NCBI GenBank assembly: GCA_002943765.1
Contig: PQWQ01000016.1
Span: forward strand, 744,001 to 808,000
Length of the DNA stretch: 64,000 bases
Direction of reading: 5' to 3'
From: Psoroptes ovis
Taxonomy: Eukaryota > Arthropoda > Arachnida > Sarcoptiformes > Psoroptidae
A program made the translations under genes and the position numbers. The notes beneath the pieces were generated by a model, which did not search any database, was not told the DNA's origin, and worked only from the letters and a program-made list of their open reading frames with translations. Of the stretch, positions 14,775-24,998 are shown one piece after another. Each line of letters opens with the position of its first letter. The stretch's first letter is position 1.

Positions 14775-15934
14775 TACATCGGAGAAATAATGTTCAGATA
14801 GCCGAAAGAATTATTTCATTATATAATTTCATATCACATTATATCACATCAATGAATGTGCTCAAAAAACAAAAAAAAATGAAATTAATTTAAAAATAAT
14901 AAAATAATAATAATAATGAAATTACATTCAATTAAACATTTAACAAATAAACAAGAACAAGATTTTCATATTCATTGAGAAAATAAAATATGTTTCAAGC
15001 TCATTCATTCATGAGTCCTTTCATAGCAAAAATGAATTTGAAATATATTCGTGAGCCGATGTTAATTCATATGGAATCTTTTCATTATTCTGTAATTCAT
15101 TGTGTCCAGTGTTTGTGTCCATTTTCGGCCATTGTTTCTGGCATTTATTTGGCCAAAGACAATTAAATTGTGTTGATGATGATGATGATGTCCACCACCA
15201 TACACGGCCAGGAAACGTTACGACATCATCATCATCATCAAATATCATTCCATGGACTGTGTCCGGAATTCATTCGCGACTGATATCGAAACGACCAGTG
15301 TCATTTAAAACTAAAACAAACGAAAAAAAATTGAATTACAAAGGGTTGCATAGGAGATACACGGAGAATATTTCCGGAATCTCAGAATTCTTGATTTACT
15401 AAATCAAAGATAATTTTCAAAATAATAAACCCTTACGATAGTCGAACATTATTATTTTCATTGCATTGACTGTGTTTGAATTTCATTAAATTCAAACAAT
15501 TCATTGAATCGATTGAATGTTTTCGTTTCATTTCCATTTGGTTATTTAAGATGTATGAAGAGATGATAATTTATTTATTATCAAACATCAAACATCATCA
15601 TTTGTGTGTGTGTGTGCATTCATTTGTGCATACATTCAGTTCATATTTACATTTAAAATTCAACACTTTCAATTTGAAATTTGAAATTCAATGATGATGA
15701 TAATGATAATAATGATGATGATGATGATCATTATCATTCAATGATAATGTTTAAACAAGATACGATAGCGTAGATATGGTGGCTTGGTGGTGGTTAGAAA
15801 AATGAAGATTTATCAAAGAATATCATCATCATCATCAAAGTGTATTATGTGAGAATACATACACAGAGTGAAAATGAAATTTTAAAAACTTGTATTAAAT
15901 ATCATTTTGATATTTTGATATTTATAAAAATGTT

Positions 15935-16014
15935 CGAGGTTGTCCCGGAAGTTTTGACCAATTTTCATTAGCAATTCCATTGATTAAGCTGAATAAACTT
16001 TTCGGACAGCCTAA
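15935..16014. mobile_element. Palindromic mariner-like MITE, copy 6
   Basis: About 80 bp, CGAGGTTGTCCCGGAAGTT ... AAACTTTTCGGACAGCCTAA. The left end has lost the TTA start; the arms are diverged. Confidence 0.8.
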
Positions 16015-16792
16015 TATTTTTAAAAGATAATCAAATTTGAAAATAAGCAAATAAAACACCAACAGCAGCAGCAACATAAACAACAACTGATTAGAATCAT
16101 TTGTAAAAACAAAAACAATTGAGTCAAGTATGTATGTGAGTAGTGTGTTAGTGTAATGACTATTGTTTACTTTATAGCATTTAATGTTTCAATTAAAATT
16201 TTCAAAAATTGAATTTTGAATTCAATTTCAATGATTTGACTCGAACAAATATCGACAGTTTTCAAGCATAAACTACTGGTGAAACTGGCGTAAAACTTGC
16301 GCGAAATGATCCCAAAATGATCTCGAAAATCAATTTCAAATGCTTTTCACGCTCAATTATACAGCATGAAACCAAGTCAAAGGGTTAAAAGGGTTGAAAA
16401 AAATATTGATTTTTGTCATTTGAAAATTTTCTGAAAATTCCTTGGAAATCAATTATTTTTAGACTTGAAAAAATATGATTCATATTTGAAATTATGCAAA
16501 TATCATTCACATCAAATTATTCATTCATTCATTCATTCATTTTGTACGCATTCATTTATCCATTCATTTATTCATATTCAAATATCATTTGCCATTCATT
16601 CATTCATATTCATTCATATTCATTTATTCGTTTTCCAACTATTCATTTACGATGCACATAGACATAGATATACACATAAGAATTGTTAGTGTTTGTGTGT
16701 GTGAATTGATTTAATCAAAAAATAAAATAAAATAAATGAATGATTATTAAAAGTTATTCATTTCGAGATAATTTATTTATTCATTTAAAATA

Positions 16793-16874
16793 TTAGGTTG
16801 TCCAATAAGTTTTTGCCAATTTTCTCATAATTCCCCCAACGATATAATCGGCAAAAACTTTATGGACAACCTAA
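16793..16874. mobile_element. Palindromic mariner-like MITE, copy 7
   Basis: 82 bp between TA dinucleotides: TTAGGTTGTCCAATAAGTT ... AACTTTATGGACAACCTAA, with the shared inner motif GATATAATCGGC. Confidence 0.9.
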
Positions 16875-17063
16875 TAATTAATATTGTAAAAAATTATTAT
16901 AAAAAAACAAATTGTTTTCGTTGGAAAGAATAAATAAGAGAATATTTAAGAAAATTTAATTATTTGACATTATTTTGACAGCTTTGCATACATATGAGCA
17001 TATGTGAATGGGACTTGAATGAATATTTTCATTTTTTCAAATTCAAATATCTATTTTGATATA

Positions 17064-17146
17064 TTAGGTTGTCCGGAAAGTTTTCAGCCGATTTTCCGAA
17101 TGATTTTCTACGATATAATCGGCAAAAATTTTTCGGACAACATTAA
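17064..17146. mobile_element. Palindromic mariner-like MITE, copy 8
   Basis: 83 bp: TTAGGTTGTCCGGAAAGTT ... TTTTTCGGACAACATTAA, TA on both sides, core ATGATTTTCTACGATATAA as in copy 12. Confidence 0.9.
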
Positions 17147-18112
17147 TATTTTTTTCAAACATTTAAATATTCATACAATTTTGTAAAAATAATATAAAAA
17201 AAATATAATGTCTTTATTCACATACATAAATATAATTTCATACAATTACAAAACGCGTATTTTTTCAAATTGAATAATATATGAATGAATGACTACGATG
17301 ATGATGATTGCTTGATTGTTTGTTGCTTGATAATAATAATCATTCATTACAAAGATCTTACAAAGATTCTTATCTTATTTATTCATTTATATTTGAATTA
17401 TTTTAAATATATTTTTGAATAAATATTTCAATTTATTTGATTTGATAATGATAATGATGATGATGATGATTAAATATCTTTATACATCATTCATTTGTAT
17501 TTATTTATTCGTTTGTCTGTGTATTTGTATTTGCATTTGTAAGTTTGCTTGCATGTTTGCTCGTATCAGCCAGTCATTTTGTTCATTCATTTGTCCATTC
17601 ATTTTAATGATATAATCATTCAAAAACAAATTGAAAACAAAAAATCGTTTGTTTTGGTCACACATTTGGCCAACGAATTTTTTGTTTCCACGACTGTTTG
17701 TTTGTTTTTCTGTTTTGTTTATTTATTTGAATAATGTATTCATTGTATTCATTTCAATTGTTTCAAATTCAATGTTTCGAATTCAAAGTTTCAATTGTTT
17801 GAATTGAAATATTTAAAACAGAAAAACTGAAAACAAAAACTGAGAAACAACAACAATCCTACGACATCGTATTAATCACAATTGAATATCATACATGAAT
17901 TGTCATTCATTGAATTGTTTATTATTATTATCTTTATTTTGGAGAATTTTTAATTTTTTTTTTTTTGATTTTTCCAACATTTCTTCTTCGTAGGGCTATA
18001 CGTATGTATTCACATTGACATTCATATTCATATTCATATTCATTAAGCTTTGTTCATTTTCACATTCAATTTCAATTTTATCAAGTTATTTGAAACATTT
18101 ATTTTCAGCTGA

Positions 18113-18114
<2 letters not shown>

Positions 18115-18153
<39 letters not shown>
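18115..18153. repeat. (CT)n microsatellite
   Basis: About 19 uninterrupted CT units, the longest perfect dinucleotide tract in the window. Confidence 0.95.
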
Positions 18154-18156
<3 letters not shown>

Positions 18157-19831
18157 ATTTGTTTGCATCTCCCATTGGCTTGACAGCCAGCCATCTCAGG
18201 CATTATTCGTAATTAATAATTACCGTTTGATTAATGAAAATAAATGAATCTTTGTTTATTTATTTATTTGTTTGTTTGTTTTTTCAAATTTTCAAAATTT
18301 AAAATTTAGACAAAATCTACAATTATTAATGACCATTAATAATTGTTGAAATCTTTGAATTTCCTCTCTTGGAAATTTTTTTTTTCACCTGAAAAGGTCA
18401 CAAAACGGCTACGAACAACTAATGAAACAAATGGTCCTTTCACCTTTTTTTGGTCAGGTTTTTCGAGGTCTTCAACACGGTCAACCACAGCCACCACACA
18501 ACCACCACCACCACCCTCATCAATTTGAATGATTAATTCCGGAATAATTTTCAAATTTCTCCCGATTGTGTTTCTTCAGAGTGTTTCTTAGCTGTATGGT
18601 GAAATCATATATGATGATATCAAAGAAACACCTTGTGTTGAATGATGTCATGTATTTGAATATTTGAATCTGGCGAGAGATTGAAATACGAATTTCTCTT
18701 GGTGAAATCTGAATAAATTGAACAAATGTTCATTGAATTTTCTTTAGAGGTTTTCAAAGCTTTGAAAGCTAAACATTTGTCGCATTTAGATTTGATCAAT
18801 TTTTTTTTTTGAAGATTTTTATCATTTTTGGAAAGATTTTTCGAAGTCTATTGATCGTTGATCCGAAGCGATTTGTTTGTACGTGTTTTTTCTTGATTAT
18901 TTTTGATTGATTTGAGATTTGATTCGATAATGTTTTCGGCCATTTTGCCATGTCATCACCAGCGAACAAACAAATTGATCAATCAATCTATGAATCAATC
19001 GATCGTATCAATCGTATCGAATCTAATCGAGCACAAATCGATCGAACATCTCAACGTTTAAACGATCAAACCGATTGATCTGTGAACAAACGATTAATGG
19101 ACTTTTGGGTACCATTTTTTTTTTTGTCACATTCATTGTGTACGTGCGATTTTATTGATTTCTTTGTTCAAAGATCCGAGATCTGTTCATGTCTAAAACA
19201 CACACAAAATCAACGATTAAAATCTTTACTGGGTGACGACGACGGCGACTACGACACAGCAGCAATATCTATAGACAAATCTATCGATTTGATAGATCAA
19301 ATCATTGATTGATTAGATTTGAATTGAATCATCACATTTGATTGTGAGTGTTTATATCGAGATAAGATGTAGGATAATCGATTAAATGAACAGCAAAAAT
19401 GAAATGAAATCAAACACAGGTATTGGAGCGAAATGTGCGGAGCTAGTTCACAGCAAACAAAGCCACGAAACACTAAGCAAAACACTAAACACTGAAATGC
19501 CCCCAAAAATGATCAAACAATCTGATAATCGATCATCAATTCATTTATCAATAAATATTTCCCCGATTTTATTATTATTTCTATAAGTGAATAATGTCTC
19601 AAAATGTAAATGCATTTGCATTTGTTATTATTGCATTGTTGTTTTCACCTTTGAATTTAAATTTGAATCCATACCTTTTTTTTTCAACGAATCATTTACA
19701 TTAATGTATATTCATTTACAACGAATATTTTCATCTGATTTCGCTGATTTGATATTCAAATGTACAGACATTTTACAGACATTTGTTTCGGAGAAATCAT
19801 CATCATCATCATCATCGAAATAAAACATTTT

Positions 19832-19836
19832 AAATA
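19832..19836. repeat. Target-site duplication, left copy (AAATA)
   Basis: AAATA abuts the first base of the 5' LTR and is repeated at 26981-26985 just after the 3' LTR. Five bases fits Ty3/gypsy-type integration. One more T is shared on the left, so the boundary could move by one base. Confidence 0.75.
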
Positions 19837-20170
19837 TGTAATAGAAATGGTAGTTATTGATCTAAAGAGATGTTATTTAACATCATTAATTTTTAAATCG
19901 TTAGCTTAATGATGATAATGTTTAGCTGATTACCATATTTGGCAAAAATTCCAATCTAATCACATTGGCTAAACATGCACATCATTATGATTTAAAGTAT
20001 TCAAAACATCCTCGATTTAATTACCTTTCTATCACATTCCTTTCTCATAATGTATATATTTTCCGTCATTTTAATCAAAATTGTCAATTTTGTCAATTAT
20101 TATTCAGTCAGTCGTTATTTTCATCAAATGTTGTCATTATCATTTTTTATCAATAAATAAAACTTTTACG

Positions 20171-20201
<31 letters not shown>

Positions 20202-20283
20202 TGTTGTTGTGTCAAAAATTTATTTCGTGAAAAAAGAAAGTTAAATTCAACCAAAATTGCGCTCACCACCACGTATATCTTAT
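19837..20283 (+). repeat. 5' LTR
   Basis: 447 bp starting TGTAATAG. It matches the copy at 26532-26980 throughout except for the poly(A) run (29 versus 31 A). It contains a TATA-like segment near 20050, a TCAGTCAGTC initiator-like stretch near 20105, AATAAA at 20152-20157 and the A run at 20171-20199. The exact 3' edge is set by the target duplication; the last bases are ATCTTAT rather than the usual CA. Confidence 0.95.
20152..20199 (+). terminator. LTR polyadenylation signal followed by a genomic poly(A) run
   Basis: AATAAA at 20152-20157, then ACTTTTACG and 29 consecutive A (20171-20199), after which the LTR goes on with CTTGTTGTTGTGTC. The 3' LTR has the same arrangement at 26849-26896. 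The hexamer probably directs 3' processing of the element RNA; the homopolymer lies where cleavage would be expected. Confidence 0.6.
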
Positions 20284-20320
20284 AAGCCAGCAAGATTGAA
20301 CATTACAAAATATTAATAAG
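20284..20320 (+). other. Leader between 5' LTR and gag, without a recognisable primer-binding site
   Basis: 37 bp starting AAGCCAGCAAGATTG. The usual primer site begins TGG, complementary to the tRNA CCA end, but there is no TGG anywhere in the leader. The element may use an internal tRNA region, self-priming, or a site I do not recognise. Confidence 0.6.
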
Positions 20321-23300
20321 ATGAGTACCTCCGACGTTTTGATGAAGAATCTCCAGGAATTGGAGAAAGAGAAGCCAGTTATTAGGCGAATGATAACTGA
20401 AGTATTTAACCAAATTAACGAAAAAACGATTGATGCTTACGATTTGGTAAAGAAAACATTGGAATTAGCGAAGAGAGTCGCAGACTATCGAGCCAAATTC
20501 AAAGCATCAGCAGATTATGGACGTGAACATGGACTTCCGTTTGATTCCGAAAAATATGAATTGATCAATACAGATTATCATCAGAAACTTGATAAAATAT
20601 ACGAAGTGGCCGACAAAACAAAGCAGGACATCAAAAAAATAAATATATTTGAAATGACCATCCAAGACGACGCAACTAAAGCTAAAAATGAACCAAGTAA
20701 GTCAAATATAACTAATCAACAAGTTCAACAGGAAACAATCACAATGACAACCGAAGCTGAACCAAAAACGATGCCTGAAAAATTTATTCTAAAAGAAATT
20801 GAAAAAATTAAACCATTTTCGGGGAAATTTTTAGATTTTCGGAAATTTTTCGAAAGTCTAACATCACTTTTAGACCTTAGCTGTTTACCCCCGCAACGAA
20901 AAATCGATATAATTGCTGAAAAATTAGATGGACCAAGTCGACAACTTATAAATAGTATGGGCGATGAAGACGACTACGAGAAGGTCAAAACCATATTGCG
21001 TGAAAAATTTTATGATCCGTATGAAGTCGTATTAAATATAGCTCAACAGTTAAGAAGTCTTCCAAAGTTGACAAATAATTTTGATATAATGGGTATGGAA
21101 CGAATACTGGAAGATATAAAGAAAACTGAAAAATTAATGATAAAGGTTAATATTAATCCCGCTTACACGTATCAATTCAAAAGAATCATCTATCAAAAAT
21201 TGACATATGAAATTATTAGTAAATTGGGTTGTGTTAGCGAAACCGATTTAAGTATCATTATCGAAGTATTGGAAAAAGAACATAAATTGGCTAGAAGTAG
21301 AAGGGAAGATCAGAATCTCTTTGATGATTTCCTGAATTGCAATCCAATTGTTAAAACAAGTCCACAGAGACAAAATACAAGGTCAACCTATTGTTATTTT
21401 TGTAATAATCCAACACATAAATCTATTGATTGCTACGCTAAAATACCGTTGAAAACCAAAAAAAATATAATTTGGGAAAAAAATTTATGCATCAGATGTT
21501 TAGAAAAAGGACATCGTATGAAAAACTGTAATTCAAAACGAATATGTCAAATTTGTAAAAGTGGTCATCATGAAATTCTATGCCAAACACCTCAGCAAGA
21601 CAATCCAAGATGGACTAATCAATCTAATGTTAACAGAGGAAATTATCGATCGATTACGTCTCCACAAAGAAATATGATTGAATACCCACAACAAAGATCG
21701 AATACCCCAAGAACAAAAGTTAAAGAAAGTTATGTGTGCGAAACCATGAATACAAAAAGTAATGATATGAAGTCCCATGTTCAACAAAATTCCGATACAA
21801 ATGAACAAAAAGAAATGAAAGATACAAAACCCGATGATTATGAAGTCCAGACAATGGAGGATGAGTTAATTGGTCTATCAAATCTAGAATCAAATATGCT
21901 CCACATGATGATGGCTCAGACGGAAACAACAGATATGGCTAAAAGAAAAGATTTGGAAGAACCAGTGGTAGTGAAAGCCCAAGTGAATGGTTTTGAACAA
22001 GAACTCATGATTGATAGCGGAGCAAACATCAGCTTCATAACACCGATGTATGTCAAAAACCTGTTGCTAAAAGAGAAACCAACAAACGAAAATATATTCA
22101 CTTTGGGAGCAAATGTTCATATAAAAGGCATATGTACGACAACAGTAAAAATTGAAAATATTGAACATGAAGTTAAATTTTATGTTGTACCGCATAGAAA
22201 AGATATAATCGCTTTAGGCAGGGATGCAATGCGAAGTTTCGGAATAAGTATTACTCCAGAAGATGAAAACAAATGGAAAGTAAAAATTAATATTGGTCAG
22301 AGTAAAGAAAAGGACGTTGAAGACCACGATATAAGAAAATTATTGAAAAGGTACAAAGATGTTTTTGCTAAAAATAAAGAAGATATTGGATGTATAAAAA
22401 ATGAAATGGCACAAATTCATCTATCAAATGAAATACCGATTACATGCCGTCCTTACCCCTGTACAGCGATGGACCAGGAAATAATCGATAAAGAAATTGA
22501 CCGGTTATTGAAAATGGATGTGATTGAACCATCAAACTCACCATTCTGTTTTCCAATAGTACTGGTTGATAAGAAAGATGAAGGAAAAAAAACAAGATTA
22601 TGTGTTGATTATAGAAAATTGAATGCCGTAACAATTGTAGAACATTATCCCATGCCGAAAATATCAGATATTGATGAACGGTTGATAAATTCGACGTATT
22701 TTACAACTTTAGATATTAGTCAAGGATACTATCATGTGATGATGGATCCAAATGATCGTGGTAAAACAGGATTTGTGACAAAATACGACCAATATCAATG
22801 GAAAAGACTACCATTTGGATTAAAAAACGCTCCGATGATTTTCCAAAGAATCATATGGTCATTAATAAAAAGAAATAATCTACACATGTACTGTCACAAC
22901 TATATTGATGACATTATTATTTTCTCAAGAACAAAGAAGGAACATCTTACGCATTTGGATAATGTAATGAACGTTTTGTTGAAAGAAAATATAAAATTAA
23001 AATTGTCGAAATGTATCTTTGGTATGAAATCTATTATATTTTTGGGACATAAGATCTCTGAACATGGAATTGCTCCATGCAGATCAAATATTGAAGCAAT
23101 AGTAAAAGCAGAACCACCTAAGAATTTGAAAGATTTGAGGGGATTTCTTGGCAAAATTAATTATTACCATAAATTCATTCCAAATAGAGCGGAAAAGACG
23201 TATTATCTAACGGAATTATTGAAGAAAAATCAGAAATGGGAATGGACCGAAAATCAACAAAAAGAATTTGAAAATTTGAAAAACTTGCTTATCAAAGAAC

Positions 23301-24385
23301 CTATTTTAAAATTGTTCAATCCTAAATTTGAAATTAAAATTTACACAGATGCAAGTTTAAAAGGTATTGGTGCGGTATTGAAACAAATTCATCCCAATGA
23401 ACAAGAATATCCTGTCGCTTACTTTTCAAAAAAGTTGCTGCCATATCAACAAAGATATTCAGCATCTGAATTAGAATGCTTAGCAATTCTTGAAGCGGTA
23501 GAATATTGGCATTATTGGTTAGTTGGACAAAATTTCACTATCGTTACTGATCACAAACCGTTGGAAAGCCTGAAAAAAATAAAAAAGCCGAAAACAAGGT
23601 TGTTCAATTGGGCTTTGCGGCTAAGCTCGTATCAATTTAATATTGTGTACAGAAAGGGCGTTGATAATCAAGAAGCCGATTACCTCTCACGCCATCCGAT
23701 CCATGATTTAGAAGAGATGGCCAAAGCTCCGATGATCATGTTTACAAATCTTTGGGAAGATACTGATAAAATTATTGCAATTCAAAAAAATTATAATCCG
23801 AAACAGTTGAATAAATGCTATGAAAAAAATGGAATTATTTATCGAAAGAAAAAGAATTTTGAACAAATCTTCATCCCAAAGGCGGAAGCGGAAAACGAAC
23901 TCAGAAGAATTCACCACGAATTTGGCCATATAGGTTCAGTCCATTTATACGAGCATTATTCCAGACGATATTACACCCCAGATATTATGAAGATCATTAA
24001 AAAAGTGGTGCAAAATTGTGAGGTGTGTAACATCACCAAGAAAAACTCTTATCGTTTTGGATTTATGGGTCAAATAGGACCAGCGAAATTACCATTCGAA
24101 ATCATCCATATCGACACAATAGGAGGATTCCAAAGTTTTGGATCAAATAAACGATTTTTACATCTAGCAATCGATGCTTTTACAAGATTTATATGGATTA
24201 TTTGTTCAAAGACGCAGACGGCAAAAGATATGATAAATTTGGTCAAAAAAATTCAAAGCGTAACGAAACCAAAATTGATTATTGCTGACCAATATCCGGC
24301 AATAAAAAGGAACCGAATTCAAAACGTACTTAAAGAGGAACAACATAGGTATTATGTTTATCCCGAGGGATCATCCTTCCAGTAA
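20321..24385 (+). CDS. Gag-Pol polyprotein: gag, protease, RT, RNase H, N-terminal part of integrase
   Basis: 1354 codons from an ATG 38 nt after the LTR. Gag: N-terminal helical region, then a segment (about residues 155-265, IKPFSGKFLDFRKFFESL) resembling the DUF1759 gag of BEL/Pao elements, then three zinc knuckles (about 357-424: CYFCNNPTHKSIDC, CIRCLEKGHRMKNC, CQICKSGHHEILC). Aspartic protease with DSGA at 565. RT with LDISQGYYHV, LPFGLKNAP and the active-site YIDD at 861. RNase H with YTDAS (Asp 1010), SELE and TDHKPL. Integrase zinc finger (HHEFGH... CEVC from 1198) and the first two catalytic Asp (1265, 1323). The frame then ends at a stop before the catalytic Glu, so the protein is truncated inside integrase. 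RT and RNase H are clearly Ty3/gypsy-type. Confidence 0.95.
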   Translation: MSTSDVLMKNLQELEKEKPVIRRMITEVFNQINEKTIDAYDLVKKTLELAKRVADYRAKFKASADYGREHGLPFDSEKYELINTDYHQKLDKIYEVADKTKQDIKKINIFEMTIQDDATKAKNEPSKSNITNQQVQQETITMTTEAEPKTMPEKFILKEIEKIKPFSGKFLDFRKFFESLTSLLDLSCLPPQRKIDIIAEKLDGPSRQLINSMGDEDDYEKVKTILREKFYDPYEVVLNIAQQLRSLPKLTNNFDIMGMERILEDIKKTEKLMIKVNINPAYTYQFKRIIYQKLTYEIISKLGCVSETDLSIIIEVLEKEHKLARSRREDQNLFDDFLNCNPIVKTSPQRQNTRSTYCYFCNNPTHKSIDCYAKIPLKTKKNIIWEKNLCIRCLEKGHRMKNCNSKRICQICKSGHHEILCQTPQQDNPRWTNQSNVNRGNYRSITSPQRNMIEYPQQRSNTPRTKVKESYVCETMNTKSNDMKSHVQQNSDTNEQKEMKDTKPDDYEVQTMEDELIGLSNLESNMLHMMMAQTETTDMAKRKDLEEPVVVKAQVNGFEQELMIDSGANISFITPMYVKNLLLKEKPTNENIFTLGANVHIKGICTTTVKIENIEHEVKFYVVPHRKDIIALGRDAMRSFGISITPEDENKWKVKINIGQSKEKDVEDHDIRKLLKRYKDVFAKNKEDIGCIKNEMAQIHLSNEIPITCRPYPCTAMDQEIIDKEIDRLLKMDVIEPSNSPFCFPIVLVDKKDEGKKTRLCVDYRKLNAVTIVEHYPMPKISDIDERLINSTYFTTLDISQGYYHVMMDPNDRGKTGFVTKYDQYQWKRLPFGLKNAPMIFQRIIWSLIKRNNLHMYCHNYIDDIIIFSRTKKEHLTHLDNVMNVLLKENIKLKLSKCIFGMKSIIFLGHKISEHGIAPCRSNIEAIVKAEPPKNLKDLRGFLGKINYYHKFIPNRAEKTYYLTELLKKNQKWEWTENQQKEFENLKNLLIKEPILKLFNPKFEIKIYTDASLKGIGAVLKQIHPNEQEYPVAYFSKKLLPYQQRYSASELECLAILEAVEYWHYWLVGQNFTIVTDHKPLESLKKIKKPKTRLFNWALRLSSYQFNIVYRKGVDNQEADYLSRHPIHDLEEMAKAPMIMFTNLWEDTDKIIAIQKNYNPKQLNKCYEKNGIIYRKKKNFEQIFIPKAEAENELRRIHHEFGHIGSVHLYEHYSRRYYTPDIMKIIKKVVQNCEVCNITKKNSYRFGFMGQIGPAKLPFEIIHIDTIGGFQSFGSNKRFLHLAIDAFTRFIWIICSKTQTAKDMINLVKKIQSVTKPKLIIADQYPAIKRNRIQNVLKEEQHRYYVYPEGSSFQ

Positions 24386-24998
24386 TGGGATAGTCGAACG
24401 TGTAAACCAAACAATTTGCGATCGAATCCGTCATAAAATATACGAAACATCTAAAGAAAAAAGGACGTTATCCTGGGCAACGCATGCTGCAAAAGCAGCT
24501 GAAGAATACAATAAAACCATTCATAGTGTCACAAAGTATTCCCCATTATTTCTGTTGACAGGGTATGATGCTGAAGAAATATTAGGACCGGAGGAAGTAG
24601 TAGAAGCACGAAAAATTGCTTTTCAAAATTCAAATTTAATGCATGAAAAAAATAAGAAAAAATATGATGAAACAAGAAAAGAATTACCATTGGAAATAAT
24701 CGACGAAGTGTATGTCTCCAAAGGAAACGCTTTGAACCGGAAAAAATTGGACGCAAGATTTGAAGGCCCGTTTCCAGTGATCGATAAAGAAGGGAATACA
24801 ATGCTGAAAATCCAGAAGAAGGGAAAATTAGAAAAAGTTCACATTTCCCAAGTCAAGCCAAAATTTCATCCGTTTAATATGGTGCTATTGACTTTACTAA
24901 TGCTGATACACCTAGCTAATGGGAAATATGAACCCTCCGTCGCAGATCCTATTGTTTGGGAAAAAAACCGATCATACTATCACAAAAGAATTAGTTAA
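24354..24998 (+). pseudogene. Rest of integrase (catalytic Glu and C-terminal domain) in a shifted frame, running into an envelope signal peptide
   Basis: Frame +1 relative to gag-pol. It has no start of its own that makes sense: it opens in the middle of the integrase core with HPSSNGIVERVNQT, whose Glu (codon 24396) is the third catalytic residue. The core end and a C-terminal domain (DEVYVSKGN, LDARFEGPFPVIDKEG) follow, finishing near FHPFN. From the ATG at 24879 the same frame then reads MVLLTLLMLIHLANG, a good signal peptide that belongs to the envelope, and stops at 24998. No stop codon separates integrase from the signal peptide. One extra base at about 24362-24367 explains the break. 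Confidence 0.88.
24879..24998 (+). pseudogene. Envelope signal peptide exon-like start, out of frame with the envelope body
   Basis: The ATG at 24879 is followed by a hydrophobic stretch ending LANG, typical of a secreted or membrane protein. It shares the integrase frame and is cut by a stop at 24996-24998, while the envelope body is open in the next frame (+1). The switch can be placed at the seven-A run 24961-24967. An envelope start here would fit expression from a spliced RNA, as known for errantiviruses. Confidence 0.7.

Larger units (their letters stand above)
13825..19831. other. Intergenic, MITE-rich
   Basis: Five MITE copies (listed separately) between 14.4 and 17.15 kb. Also a (CT)19-type tract at 18115-18153, TTCAT runs near 16520-16620, and less AT-rich patches at 15100-15300 and 18380-18530 whose open frames are short and unrecognised. 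Confidence 0.6.

Noticed and set aside
19965..20156. 63-residue frame present identically at 26660-26851
   Set aside because: It is part of the LTR; duplication follows from the LTR copy and not from protein-level selection.
24958..24968. A7 run as a retroviral -1 slippery site between signal peptide and envelope body
   Set aside because: A -1 slip from the signal-peptide frame does not lead to the frame of the envelope body, which needs +1.
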